Below, in pieces: positions 25,754 through 35,125 of a DNA stretch of 64,000 bases. Under the pieces are notes generated by a model. It was not told where the DNA came from, ran no database searches, and was given only the letters and a program-made list of their open reading frames with translations. Made by a program: the position numbers and the translations under genes. Every line of letters begins with the position of its first letter. Position 1 is the first letter of the stretch. Origin of the DNA: Bradyrhizobium sp. CB1015 (lineage in GTDB: Bacteria > Pseudomonadota > Alphaproteobacteria > Rhizobiales > Xanthobacteraceae); contig NZ_CP104174.1 in assembly GCF_025200925.1 (NCBI RefSeq), positions 1,302,001-1,366,000 of the forward strand, in the 5' to 3' direction.

Positions 25754-27330
25754 CTTTCAATTACCCATAACTTTGACCACTCGAGCTGATCCGCTGATCG
25801 GCGAAATCTTGAATCGAAAGAATCACTTGTGATTCCTTGCTGAGCACCTGATTCGCGAGGGGGTGCTCTATGGGGCTGACATTAAGGGATCGATCGACAA
25901 GAGGCTGTTTGCGGTCCTTGGACGGGGAATGTTGGATTGATCGAGAGAGTAGTGGATGCGAGTTTAGGGACGCGCGGCTCGGCGACAGATTCCGCAAACT
26001 GCTCACGCAGATTGGAAGCGCCATGGGACAAAGCATTCCGCTCGTCTGCCAGGATTGGGCGAATACCAAGGCAGCCTACCGCTTCTTCTCTAACGACCGG
26101 GTCAGCGAAGCGGACATTCTGGCCGGCCATTTCCAATCGACACGTGATCGTGCCGCCGCCACTGGAGATCTCGTTCTTGTGCTGCACGATACAACCGAGT
26201 TCAGCTATCAACGCGAGAAGTCAGAAGCGATCGGCATCACCAAGAGCATAAACAGTGGACGGGATAAGGCAGGTCGCCTCAGATCGCACACGGTTTGCGG
26301 CATCCTGATGCATTCGAGCCTCGCGGTTACAATCGAGGGGGTGCCGCTGGGGTTGGCGGCCGTTAAGTTCTGGACCCGGAAGAAATTCAAGGGGACGGCA
26401 GCGCTTAAAAAGAAGATCAATCCGACCCGGATTCCCATCGAGAAAAAGGAAAGCGTCCGGTGGTTGGAAAATCTGAAGCAGTCTACGCAACTCTTGGATC
26501 ATCCGGGACGATGCATCCATATTGGTGATCGCGAGAGTGACATCTACGAACTCTTCTGCGCAGCACAGGAGATCGGAACCCATTTCCTGATCAGGACCTG
26601 CGTCGACCGCTTGGCTGGAGACGGGGATCACACCATCGCCGACGAAATGGACGAGGTCGCCGTCAAAGGGCTCCATCGCATCGAAGTCAGAGACAGCAAC
26701 GGCGATCCCGACCAAGCCGTTCTTGAGATCAGGTATCGCAAGATACGCGTTCTGCCGCCGATCGGAAAGCAGAAGCGCTATCCCGCTCTGACCCTGACAG
26801 TGATCCATGCCGAAGAGCGCGGGACGCCGAAAAACAGAAAAAAGATCGATTGGAAGCTGATCACCGACCTGCCTGTTGGTTCCCGCACCGACGTCATTGA
26901 GAAGCTCGAATGGTATGGTTTGAGATGGAAGATCGAGGTGTTCCACAAGATCCTCAAATCGGGCTGCAAAGCTGAGGAGTCGAAGCTTAGGACCGCCCAG
27001 CGTCTGACCAACCTGATCTCGCTCTTTTGCATCCTGAGTTGGCGGGTCTTCTGGATGACGATGCTCAACCGTTCCGCCCCAGACGCGCCACCAACGCTCG
27101 CGTTGACTGCGACTGAAATCGGCGTGCTCGATCGCCTCGTCAACGACAAACCAAGAGCAAGACGGAGAACGCTCTCGCACTATCTGATCAAGATCGCCCG
27201 GCTCGGCGGTTATCTCGCCCGCGCCAGCGATCCGCCGCCCGGCAATACGGTCATGTGGCGCGGGCTGTCACGCCTCACCGACATCGCGCTGGGCGCCATG
27301 GTCGGAGGAGAATTTGTGGGTAATTGAAAG
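25754..27330 (+). mobile_element. IS4-family (IS50/Tn5-like) insertion sequence, copy A
   Basis: 1577 bp, bounded by inverted repeats starting CTTTCAATTACCCA at both ends (left continues TAAC, right CAAA). Flanked by 9-bp duplication CCGGTGGAG. One transposase gene fills it. It has the same length as copy B and its predicted transposase is identical in sequence, which indicates recent transposition. Confidence 0.95.
25870..27327 (+). CDS. Tn5/IS4-type transposase, copy A
   Basis: 485-residue DDE transposase resembling Tn5 Tnp: FRDARLGDRFRKLL, WANTKAAYRFFSNDRV near the N-terminus, the first catalytic Asp in LVLHDTTEFSY, the second in IHIGDRESDIYELF, and the YREK signature as YGLRWKIEVFHKILKSGCK. 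The stop lies 3 bp before the IS end. No frameshift. It should be active if expressed. It acts on the element's terminal repeats. Confidence 0.93.
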   Translation: MGLTLRDRSTRGCLRSLDGECWIDRESSGCEFRDARLGDRFRKLLTQIGSAMGQSIPLVCQDWANTKAAYRFFSNDRVSEADILAGHFQSTRDRAAATGDLVLVLHDTTEFSYQREKSEAIGITKSINSGRDKAGRLRSHTVCGILMHSSLAVTIEGVPLGLAAVKFWTRKKFKGTAALKKKINPTRIPIEKKESVRWLENLKQSTQLLDHPGRCIHIGDRESDIYELFCAAQEIGTHFLIRTCVDRLAGDGDHTIADEMDEVAVKGLHRIEVRDSNGDPDQAVLEIRYRKIRVLPPIGKQKRYPALTLTVIHAEERGTPKNRKKIDWKLITDLPVGSRTDVIEKLEWYGLRWKIEVFHKILKSGCKAEESKLRTAQRLTNLISLFCILSWRVFWMTMLNRSAPDAPPTLALTATEIGVLDRLVNDKPRARRRTLSHYLIKIARLGGYLARASDPPPGNTVMWRGLSRLTDIALGAMVGGEFVGN

Positions 27331-27407
27331 CCGGTGGAGGCCGCCTTCCCGGATCGGGTTCGAGCGTGAGATGGTTTGCTCATTAATTGGCAAGCAAATG
27401 AGCAAAC

Positions 27408-27809
27408 GTGACGACGGTTACGGTTCTGTCCGGTCCAGAGCGGCGACGGCGGTGGACGAGTGCCGAGAAGCTTCGGATCGTGGAGGAAAGTCTGGCGCCT
27501 GGGGCCAGTGTTGTCGAGGTTGCTCGGCGACATGACGTTCACCGCAATCTGGTTACGGCTTGGCGGCGGCAGGCTCGCAGGGGCGTCCTCGCTTGCGGGC
27601 CTGAGCCGATGCCGCGACAGGATGGCGAAGTCGGTTTTGCGGCAGTCTCCATTGCGCCAGACCTGCAACCGTTGACGGCGCCCTCCGGAAGCTGCGGTGC
27701 GATCGAGATTGAGTTCGCGGCCGGGGCTCGGATGCGGATCACGGGCGCGGTTGACGCGGCGACGCTGAGCGCAGTCGTGGCGGCGCTGACTGATGGACGG
27801 CCACGATGA
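27408..27809 (+). CDS. tnpA: IS66 TnpA (accessory protein)
   Basis: 133 residues with a helix-turn-helix of the IS66 TnpA/IS3-OrfA kind: RRRRWTSAEKLRIVEESLAP, GASVVEVARRHDVHRNLVTA, WRRQAR. It overlaps tnpB by 4 bp (ATGA), the normal IS66 arrangement. Intact. Confidence 0.92.
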   Translation: MTTVTVLSGPERRRRWTSAEKLRIVEESLAPGASVVEVARRHDVHRNLVTAWRRQARRGVLACGPEPMPRQDGEVGFAAVSIAPDLQPLTAPSGSCGAIEIEFAAGARMRITGAVDAATLSAVVAALTDGRPR

Positions 27810-28153
27810 TCCCGTTGCCTGCCGGCGTGCGGGTATGGCTCGCGACCGGCCATACCGACATGCGGAAGGGCTTTCCGTCGCTTGCGTTGCAGGTTCAGGA
27901 GATCCTGCATCGCGACCCGCTTGGCGGCCACCTGTTTTGCTTCCGCGGTCGCCGGGGCAATCTTTTGAAGGTCATCTGGCATGACGGCCAGGGCGCCTGT
28001 CTGTTCACGAAGCGCCTGGAGCGAGGGCGCTTCATCTGGCCGAGCCCGGCGGAAGGTGTGGTGACGATCTCGTCGGCGCAGCTCGGCTATCTCTTGTCCG
28101 GGATCGACTGGCGGCACCCACAAGAGACGTGGCGGCCGACATCGGTGGGATGA
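27806..28153 (+). CDS. tnpB: IS66 TnpB (accessory protein)
   Basis: 115 residues: LPAGVRVWLATGHTDMRKGF, LFCFRGRRGNLLKVIWHDGQ, GACLFTKRLERGRFIWPSP. This is the standard IS66 Orf2, needed for efficient transposition. Intact, and coupled to tnpA. Confidence 0.95.
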   Translation: MIPLPAGVRVWLATGHTDMRKGFPSLALQVQEILHRDPLGGHLFCFRGRRGNLLKVIWHDGQGACLFTKRLERGRFIWPSPAEGVVTISSAQLGYLLSGIDWRHPQETWRPTSVG

Positions 28154-28198
28154 GGCTTTGGGCTTGCGGATCGTGATGGATGTGATTCCATCATCATC

Positions 28199-28994
28199 GT
28201 GACCACATTTGAATCGCTCCCCACCGATCTTGCCGCCGCGCATGCGATGATCCTCGCGGAGCGCGCCGCGCGTCTTCAAGCGGAAGCGGTCGCGGCGAGC
28301 GCCAAAGCGGAAGCTGCCGACGCGAAGGCGGCCGAGGCCCTGATCAGTTATCTCAAGCTCGAGATCGAGAAGCTGCGTCGCCAGATTTATGGCAGCCGCT
28401 CGGAGCGCAAGGCACGGCTCCTAGAGCAGATGGAGCTTGAGCTCGAAGAATTGGAAGCCACCGCAACCGAAGACGAACTGGCGGCCGAGAGGGCGGCGGC
28501 CAAGACACAGACCGTCAGATCTTTCGAGCGCAAGCGGCCGTCGCGCCAACCGTTCCCCGACCATTTGCCGCGCGAGCGTGTCGTAGTCGCCGCACCGCAG
28601 AGCTGCCCTTGCTGCGGCTCATCGAAGCTATCAAAGCTGGGCGAAGACATCACCGAGACGCTGGAGGTCGTTCCCCGGCAGTGGAAGGTGATCCAGACGG
28701 TTCGCGAGAAGTTCTCGTGCCGGAACTGCGAGACGATCACCCAGCCGCCAGCGCCCTTCCACGTGACGCCGCGCGGCTTTGCCGGGCCGAACCTGCTGGC
28801 AATGATCCTGTTCGAGAAGTTTGGCCAGCATCAGCCCTTGAACCGACAGAGCGAGCGCTACGCCCGGGAGGGTATCGTTCTGAGCCTGTCGACACTGGCT
28901 GACCAGGTCGGCGCCTGTGCGGCGGCCCTGCAGCCGCTTTATGGGCTGATCGAGCGTCACGTCCTCTCCGCCGAGCGACTGCATGGCGATGACA
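28199..28994 (+). pseudogene. IS66 TnpC transposase, 5' part, cut by intron
   Basis: About 265 codons of TnpC: coiled-coil N-terminus, LEIEKLRRQIYGSRSERKAR, zinc-binding CPCCGS and FSCRNCE, then GFAGPNLLAMILFEKFGQHQ, up to HGDD. In intact TnpC HGDD is followed by TTVPVL; here the frame runs into intron sequence at 28995. About 200 codons between this point and the C-terminal piece at 30981 are absent, so even precise splicing would not restore the enzyme. Confidence 0.85.
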
Positions 28995-30975
28995 GTGTGC
29001 TGCAGAAGCACACGGAAAGGATGATCGAGATGATCTGAAAATCTGTGTGCACAAGCTGTGGCAGCGATGAGGGTAGGCCCCTCGGGATCGACTTTCAGGA
29101 GTAGGTCCCAAATCACTTCAAGCGGCTTCGCTTAAGAGGCGCGGTCGTGAGCGTTGAAGCCAACGGTCGGGAATACCCGAACGGATAGGCGTCCGAGAGA
29201 CGAATGAAAATGAACCCGCCGATGAACCGTCGTAACGTGGAAATCGTCGTCAAAACCAGAGGTGTGTCGTCCCTCTGGGATGAGCCCGCCGGAAGCCTGA
29301 TGACCGGGCGGGCGGCGACCGGCGTTGAGGGGGCGTGAATCGGATGCAGGCGCTGCCGCGGAACTGCAGGAACCAGTCGCTCCGATGGAAAGGGAGAAGC
29401 ACAAGCGGAGAAGACCGCGAGGCGAGATTACCGACGCGGAGCACTGGGACGGACCGATCCGTATTAGCGACGAAGGCTCGTAATGGGGCCGGAGCAAAGG
29501 GATCGGATCAGGAGGGCTGGCCACCGTCGCAACTGACAACAGGAGGACGACGGTGAACCAGCCGAGCAAACCGTTCAACATCGACAAGAGAGAGGTGTAC
29601 GAAGCATATCTGCAGGTGCGATCCAATGGTGGCGCAGCCGGTGTCGACGGAGTGACGATTGAGCAGTTCGAGTCCGACTTGAAGAGCAATCTCTACAAGA
29701 TTTGGAATCGAATGAGCTCAGGCGCCTACTTCCCGCCGCCTGTTCGCGCCGTCTCCATTCCAAAGAAGAGTGGGGGCCAAAGGATCCTCGGGGTGCCCAC
29801 TGTGGCAGACCGCGTGGCACAGACGGTTGTCAAACAACTAATTGAGCCGGCTCTCGACGCAATCTTTCTGGCGGATTCTTACGGCTACAGACCCGGTAAA
29901 TCGGCTCTCGATGCCGTAGGCGTAACGCGACAGCGGTGCTGGAAGTACGATTGGGTTCTGGAGTTCGACATCAAGGGACTGTTCGATAATATCGACCACG
30001 AGCGTCTGCTGCGGGCCGTCCGGAAACATGTGACGTGCGCATGGGCGCTGCTCTACATTGAAAGATGGCTGACAGCGCCGATGGTGCAAGAGGATGGAAC
30101 GATAATCGAGCGAAGCCGCGGTACCCCACAAGGGGGCGTGGTGAGCCCGATCCTCGCCAACCTCTTCATGCACTATGCATTTGATCTCTGGATGGCACGG
30201 ATGTTCCCCGATCTCCGGTGGTGTCGGTATGCAGATGACGGGTTGGTACATTGTCGGAATGAGATGGAGGCGCAAAGCATTCGCGAAGCGCTCCAGGCTC
30301 GGCTGGCAGAGTGCTGCCTGGAACTGCATCCTACGAAGACGAGGATCGTCTACTGCAAGGACGACCGACGCCGGGGCAAGACTGAGACGGTCATGTTTGA
30401 CTTTCTCGGTTATTGCTTCCGGCCGCGATCGGTCCTGCGGCCGCGTTCGCAGAGGATGTTCTGCGGGTTCACTCCGGCGGTCAGCAAACCAGCGCTGAAT
30501 GCCATGCGAGCGACGATCCGAAGCTTGAAACTTCGCAAGCGAACCGAGGTGACTTTGGACGATATTGCCCGCGAGCTAAACCCGATGGTTAGGGGGTGGA
30601 TCGCTTATTATGGGCAATATACGCGTTCGGCGCTCTATCCTTTGGCGCGCTACATCAACCAGACGTTGGCTATCTGGTTGAAGCGAAAGTACAAGCGCTT
30701 CCATCACCGCTTGGGACGCGCGCGTCTCTTCCTGGAGAAGATCGCGCGTGAGAACCGCAGGCTCTTTGTGCATTGGCAACTCGGCGATGGCGGCAAGCTT
30801 GCCTGATGGGAGCCGGGTGAGGCGAGAGTCTCACGCCCGGTTGTGTGTCCAGCGAAGGCTGGCATGTTCAGCAGGAGACAAACCTGCCGGGGTAGAAGTC
30901 AGAGCCCCGTAGTTTGGATAGCAGAGGTGATGGAAACTGAAACTCTGAAGCCTATCGACAAAGTCTCCACGTGGT
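28995..30975 (+). mobile_element. Group II intron with encoded maturase
   Basis: The 5' boundary is set at 28995 because tnpC homology ends there and the next bases are GTGTG, a group II 5' motif. The ORF at 29553 lies in a long structured region. After it, GAGCCGGGTGAGGCGAGAG at about 30809 followed by TCTCACGCCCGGTT is a clear domain V hairpin. The 3' boundary is not resolved: it lies between about 30845 and 30980, where tnpC-like coding resumes. Confidence 0.75.
29553..30806 (+). CDS. ltrA: Group II intron reverse transcriptase/maturase
   Basis: 417 residues. RT blocks visible: GVDGVTIEQFE, VSIPKKSGGQRILGVPTVAD, EFDIKGLFDNIDHE, RGTPQGGVVSPILANLF, and catalytic YADD at residues 226-229. 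The C-terminal maturase (X) domain is present (MVRGWIAYYGQYTRSALYPL). No HNH endonuclease follows, so mobility would rely on RT and maturase only. The start GTG is preceded by AGGAGGACG. It appears intact. Confidence 0.94.
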   Translation: MNQPSKPFNIDKREVYEAYLQVRSNGGAAGVDGVTIEQFESDLKSNLYKIWNRMSSGAYFPPPVRAVSIPKKSGGQRILGVPTVADRVAQTVVKQLIEPALDAIFLADSYGYRPGKSALDAVGVTRQRCWKYDWVLEFDIKGLFDNIDHERLLRAVRKHVTCAWALLYIERWLTAPMVQEDGTIIERSRGTPQGGVVSPILANLFMHYAFDLWMARMFPDLRWCRYADDGLVHCRNEMEAQSIREALQARLAECCLELHPTKTRIVYCKDDRRRGKTETVMFDFLGYCFRPRSVLRPRSQRMFCGFTPAVSKPALNAMRATIRSLKLRKRTEVTLDDIARELNPMVRGWIAYYGQYTRSALYPLARYINQTLAIWLKRKYKRFHHRLGRARLFLEKIARENRRLFVHWQLGDGGKLA

Positions 30976-30980
30976 GCCGA

Positions 30981-31149
30981 CCGCGCCGCCACCATGGCGA
31001 CGCTAATCATGACGGCAAAGCTCAATGACGTCGATCCGCAAGCCTGGCTGGCGGACGTCTTGGCCCGCATCGCCGGCACCCCGCAAGGTCGGCTCAATGA
31101 GCTGCTGCCTTGGGAATGGAAGAACAGCCCTGTTCAGTCTGCGGCCTGA
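30981..31149 (+). pseudogene. IS66 TnpC transposase, C-terminal piece
   Basis: One frame reads ADRAATMATLIMTAKLNDVD, then PQAWLADVLARIAGTPQG and LNELLPWEW, then a stop. This is the IS66 TnpC C-terminal element. It resumes just after the intron, and the intervening catalytic half of TnpC is missing. Confidence 0.8.
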
Positions 31150-31181
31150 TCGGGCCACCGCACCGCGGATCATCCCGCGGC

Positions 31182-31190
31182 CCTCACCGG
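31182..31190 (+). repeat. 9-bp target duplication of Tn5-like IS, copy B
   Basis: CCTCACCGG here and at 32768-32776. Read from the IS66 right end it is CCGGTGAGG, again bases 9-17 of the terminal repeat. Confidence 0.92.
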
Positions 31191-32767
31191 CTTTCAATTA
31201 CCCACAAATTCTCCTCCGACCATGGCGCCCAGCGCGATGTCGGTGAGGCGTGACAGCCCGCGCCACATGACCGTATTGCCGGGCGGCGGATCGCTGGCGC
31301 GGGCGAGATAACCGCCGAGCCGGGCGATCTTGATCAGATAGTGCGAGAGCGTTCTCCGTCTTGCTCTTGGTTTGTCGTTGACGAGGCGATCGAGCACGCC
31401 GATTTCAGTCGCAGTCAACGCGAGCGTTGGTGGCGCGTCTGGGGCGGAACGGTTGAGCATCGTCATCCAGAAGACCCGCCAACTCAGGATGCAAAAGAGC
31501 GAGATCAGGTTGGTCAGACGCTGGGCGGTCCTAAGCTTCGACTCCTCAGCTTTGCAGCCCGATTTGAGGATCTTGTGGAACACCTCGATCTTCCATCTCA
31601 AACCATACCATTCGAGCTTCTCAATGACGTCGGTGCGGGAACCAACAGGCAGGTCGGTGATCAGCTTCCAATCGATCTTTTTTCTGTTTTTCGGCGTCCC
31701 GCGCTCTTCGGCATGGATCACTGTCAGGGTCAGAGCGGGATAGCGCTTCTGCTTTCCGATCGGCGGCAGAACGCGTATCTTGCGATACCTGATCTCAAGA
31801 ACGGCTTGGTCGGGATCGCCGTTGCTGTCTCTGACTTCGATGCGATGGAGCCCTTTGACGGCGACCTCGTCCATTTCGTCGGCGATGGTGTGATCCCCGT
31901 CTCCAGCCAAGCGGTCGACGCAGGTCCTGATCAGGAAATGGGTTCCGATCTCCTGTGCTGCGCAGAAGAGTTCGTAGATGTCACTCTCGCGATCACCAAT
32001 ATGGATGCATCGTCCCGGATGATCCAAGAGTTGCGTAGACTGCTTCAGATTTTCCAACCACCGGACGCTTTCCTTTTTCTCGATGGGAATCCGGGTCGGA
32101 TTGATCTTCTTTTTAAGCGCTGCCGTCCCCTTGAATTTCTTCCGGGTCCAGAACTTAACGGCCGCCAACCCCAGCGGCACCCCCTCGATTGTAACCGCGA
32201 GGCTCGAATGCATCAGGATGCCGCAAACCGTGTGCGATCTGAGGCGACCTGCCTTATCCCGTCCACTGTTTATGCTCTTGGTGATGCCGATCGCTTCTGA
32301 CTTCTCGCGTTGATAGCTGAACTCGGTTGTATCGTGCAGCACAAGAACGAGATCTCCAGTGGCGGCGGCACGATCACGTGTCGATTGGAAATGGCCGGCC
32401 AGAATGTCCGCTTCGCTGACCCGGTCGTTAGAGAAGAAGCGGTAGGCTGCCTTGGTATTCGCCCAATCCTGGCAGACGAGCGGAATGCTTTGTCCCATGG
32501 CGCTTCCAATCTGCGTGAGCAGTTTGCGGAATCTGTCGCCGAGCCGCGCGTCCCTAAACTCGCATCCACTACTCTCTCGATCAATCCAACATTCCCCGTC
32601 CAAGGACCGCAAACAGCCTCTTGTCGATCGATCCCTTAATGTCAGCCCCATAGAGCACCCCCTCGCGAATCAGGTGCTCAGCAAGGAATCACAAGTGATT
32701 CTTTCGATTCAAGATTTCGCCGATCAGCGGATCAGCTCGAGTGGTCAAAGTTATGGGTAATTGAAAG
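31191..32767 (-). mobile_element. IS4-family (IS50/Tn5-like) insertion sequence, copy B
   Basis: 1577 bp, reverse of copy A with the same ends (CTTTCAATTACCCA). Flanked by CCTCACCGG. Relative to the IS66 end it occupies, it has the same position and orientation as copy A. Confidence 0.95.
31194..32651 (-). CDS. Tn5/IS4-type transposase, copy B
   Basis: 485 residues; the predicted sequence appears identical to copy A at 25870-27327, including HDTTEF, HIGDRESD and the YREK region. Intact, and encoded leftward. A pair of identical inverted copies 3.9 kb apart could recombine and invert the intervening IS66 segment. Confidence 0.93.
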   Translation of the reverse strand: MGLTLRDRSTRGCLRSLDGECWIDRESSGCEFRDARLGDRFRKLLTQIGSAMGQSIPLVCQDWANTKAAYRFFSNDRVSEADILAGHFQSTRDRAAATGDLVLVLHDTTEFSYQREKSEAIGITKSINSGRDKAGRLRSHTVCGILMHSSLAVTIEGVPLGLAAVKFWTRKKFKGTAALKKKINPTRIPIEKKESVRWLENLKQSTQLLDHPGRCIHIGDRESDIYELFCAAQEIGTHFLIRTCVDRLAGDGDHTIADEMDEVAVKGLHRIEVRDSNGDPDQAVLEIRYRKIRVLPPIGKQKRYPALTLTVIHAEERGTPKNRKKIDWKLITDLPVGSRTDVIEKLEWYGLRWKIEVFHKILKSGCKAEESKLRTAQRLTNLISLFCILSWRVFWMTMLNRSAPDAPPTLALTATEIGVLDRLVNDKPRARRRTLSHYLIKIARLGGYLARASDPPPGNTVMWRGLSRLTDIALGAMVGGEFVGN

Positions 32768-32784
32768 CCTCACCGGACGGTTAC

Positions 32785-32792
32785 GTTCTTAG
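32785..32792 (+). repeat. 8-bp target-site duplication of IS66 (right)
   Basis: GTTCTTAG directly after the right terminal repeat, matching 25729-25736. Sequence from 32793 is therefore the original upstream flank of the ahpC promoter. Confidence 0.93.
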
Positions 32793-33744
32793 GTCTGGAA
32801 TGGGCGCAACAAGACCAGCCCCGCGGCTTGGGTCCGGGCATGTTCGCGCGCTTGGTGCCTCGATCAGCACTAAGCTGACGGTCATCTGGAGCACCAATGC
32901 TCTCACAAGGCGTTGGAGCCAACTATAAAACACCGCCATACCCCAGCAGAGGAATGGCTAGGATTAGGGTGCCTTTGAGCTCGACGGCACGCGGGCGCTG
33001 GTCAGGGACTTGGCGGGAAGACGTCAGACCCGAACCGTAGCAGTCTCGTCATCGACCGGTAGGTACCGCAAAGCCAGCTACGGGCTTGATGTCGGCTTGC
33101 GCTATTTAGCGCGCGCAGCTGGTCGAACTGCGACGTCTCGCCGTTGAGGGTCCACAATCGGCGCGTTCGTAAGACATCAATGTGACGCAGGAGCGGACGC
33201 TAGAGCTAAGGCGGCTTCCGGAGATGGCAAAAATTCTGATGGACGGTTGCGGAGCCGACGTGCTCGGCAGCCCCACTGTCGCGTTCAGGTCGTCCGGTTG
33301 TAACCAAAGCACCGCAGCTCGGATGGGGCCCGGCTGCGCGCCACGATCAAGGCAGCAGCCTGCCAAGTCCGCGGTGAGGCTCGCCGGTCGGCCTTTTCCC
33401 GCGCGCTTCGCAATAAGATCGATCTCCTCGCGATCAGCAAATTCGCTAAAAGAACGAGAAACAGCTGGCCGGTCCGACGGCTGCGGGCTCGGCAAGCCCA
33501 TTTATATCAAGACTAAAGGGCACCTGCTGCCGAGTGGTTGCGAAATCGAGATCTTTTCTCCCCTCGCAAAATCGATTGCGAGTATAACGTGCGTGCCCAT
33601 TTGCTGGCCTCGAGTGTCGCTGCACCTGTCGCCGATGCGTACGCATTGGTGCCCGACATCCTGAGCCACATCGGCCAGTAGCCTATTCGTCTTTTGGAGG
33701 GTAGAGAACTGCCCGGAACACTATTCGGATCGATCTCATGTAGA
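32793..33744. other. No recognisable gene; original upstream flank of ahpC
   Basis: Frames on both strands (for example around 33182-33660) show no domain I can name. No perfect TGT-N10-ACA site was seen in the first 130 bp, where a NifA site for ahpC would be expected. Confidence 0.4.
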
Positions 33745-34943
33745 TTATCGATCACGGCCGGGATCTTGTTGGTGTTTTTCTCGCATCGGGCATAGCTGTC
33801 GAAGGTGCTCCTGCGAATGTGGTAGGCGTTGCAAGCAACCGCTCGGCAGCCCGAGCGGAACGGCGCGCGCGACCTCCGCGAATACTTGCCCTCCATTGCT
33901 AAGCCGTAGCGCATCAAAGGAGCGGCGTGTGACGCGCGCCAAAAGCGGCACGCCAGATCGGCCGGCTTCAAGGGTCAGAACCAAGGTGACCTCAGCCTCG
34001 CCGTGCGGCAGAGAGGCTTTTATGCGTGCTGGAAAAACATTGAGGATAGAGCTTGCGCGCCGAGGTTCGCGCGCAATGCTGACGTCGTCGGCAGCGATGC
34101 GCAGCCGCAGCTGCGCGCCCGGTGTAAGCGGCACTCCAGGTATCAGAAAGCGCACAGCTTTGAGGCGGAGCATGATCAGCCCATAGCGCCCGTCATACCC
34201 GCCGACCGTAGTATCAAGACAGACTGCCGCTTCGCCCCGCCTGGCAAGCGCCGCATCGCTCTGAATGACATTGAGCGGACCGGCCGTAGTCACGGCGCCA
34301 CCCTTCATCATCACGAGATAATCGGCAAAACGCTCGATATCAGCGATGTCATGGCCGAAGTAAATCATCGGCAATGGAAGCGTTTGCCGCATGCGCTCGA
34401 GAAAGGGCAGGATCTCGCATTTGGCGGAGCGGTCGAGCCCAATGAGTGGATCGTCCAGCAAGAGTAGCCGAGGCTGGCCCAACAGCGCACGGCCAAGGGC
34501 GAGTCGCTGTCGCTCCGCTCCGGAAAGATCTGATGGCAAACGCTCGAGCAGTGGCGCCAAGGCGAGCAATTCGACCACACCATCAAAATCGATCAGTGCC
34601 TGTTCCGATTTGGACGCGTTGTATAAAACGGTGTGTCGTACAGACAAATGAGAAGAGAGAATCGGTAGGCGAAATACAAATGCGACGTGACGAAGATGAG
34701 TCGGTCGAAACGTAGTCTCATCCTGCCAAATCTCCCCATCAATCGCACAGAATCCATTCGGCAGGCGCTGGACGCCAGCGATGCAGCGCGCGAGTGTAGT
34801 TTTGCCGCACCCGGGCGGACCAAGAATCGCTGTGACGCCTTTGGCTGTACGCTGAATTGCGTATCTAGCAAAATGCTTCCGAGAGAGCCGTTGAAGGCAA
34901 CTTCGATATAGCCCTTTTTGGCTTCTCTGATGAACCTTAGCAT
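33745..34943 (-). pseudogene. modC, molybdate ABC transporter ATPase, frameshifted
   Basis: ModC powers molybdate uptake. From ATG 34943 the frame gives KGYIEVAFNGSLGSILLDTQ and FSVQPK, then must shift by one base near 34838-34846 (CAGCCAAAGGC) to continue GVTAILGPPGCGKTTLARCI (Walker A), ABC signature LSGAERQRLALGRALL, Walker B LLLLDDPLIGLD, the H-loop FGHDIADIERFAD, then the C-terminal molybdate-binding (TOBE) domain AARIKASLPHGEAEV-like. The normal end (about VFAEVARAVPLG) runs on by about 38 residues. The ATPase part without its first strand could be made from 34647, but it lacks Walker A. Confidence 0.8.
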
Positions 34944-35125
34944 GTGCTGTATCTTCTCAGCTAAGTCAGGAGGCCAATGGCTGCAGTGGAGCTGATCGCC
35001 ATGCTTCCGACGATCCACTCTATCCCGCGGCAGCACGGGCTTTTCTGCTCGCGTGAGGGCCTAGGGTAGGGGGCGGACTGCAGATTGGTATCAAGACCGG
35101 AGTCTTGTTGAGCAGCTCCGCGCCG

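Larger units (their letters stand above)
25737..32784 (+). mobile_element. IS66-family element, about 7 kb with three nested insertions
   Basis: Left terminal repeat GTAAGCCTCCGGTGGAG begins at 25737. The right repeat read inward on the minus strand from 32784 is GTAACCGTCCGGTGAGG. An 8-bp GTTCTTAG duplication flanks the whole unit. Inside are tnpA, tnpB and a broken tnpC in the normal order, a group II intron in tnpC, and one copy of a 1577-bp Tn5-like IS in each terminal repeat. Each Tn5-like copy has its own 9-bp duplication, so IS66 landed first and was then invaded. Confidence 0.9.

Noticed and set aside
26221..27180. Long open frame (319 codons) antisense to the Tn5-like transposase, mirrored at 31341-32300
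   Set aside because: It lies wholly opposite a well-conserved transposase, has no family resemblance and repeats only because the IS is duplicated.
25737..32784. The two inverted identical ISs as ends of a composite transposon carrying IS66 and the intron
   Set aside because: Each IS copy has its own matching 9-bp duplication on both sides, and IS66 has an outer 8-bp duplication. This shows separate insertions into IS66, not one composite event.
33106..33664. Overlapping frames on both strands between IS66 and modC
   Set aside because: Neither has family resemblance; probably chance frames in GC-rich DNA.
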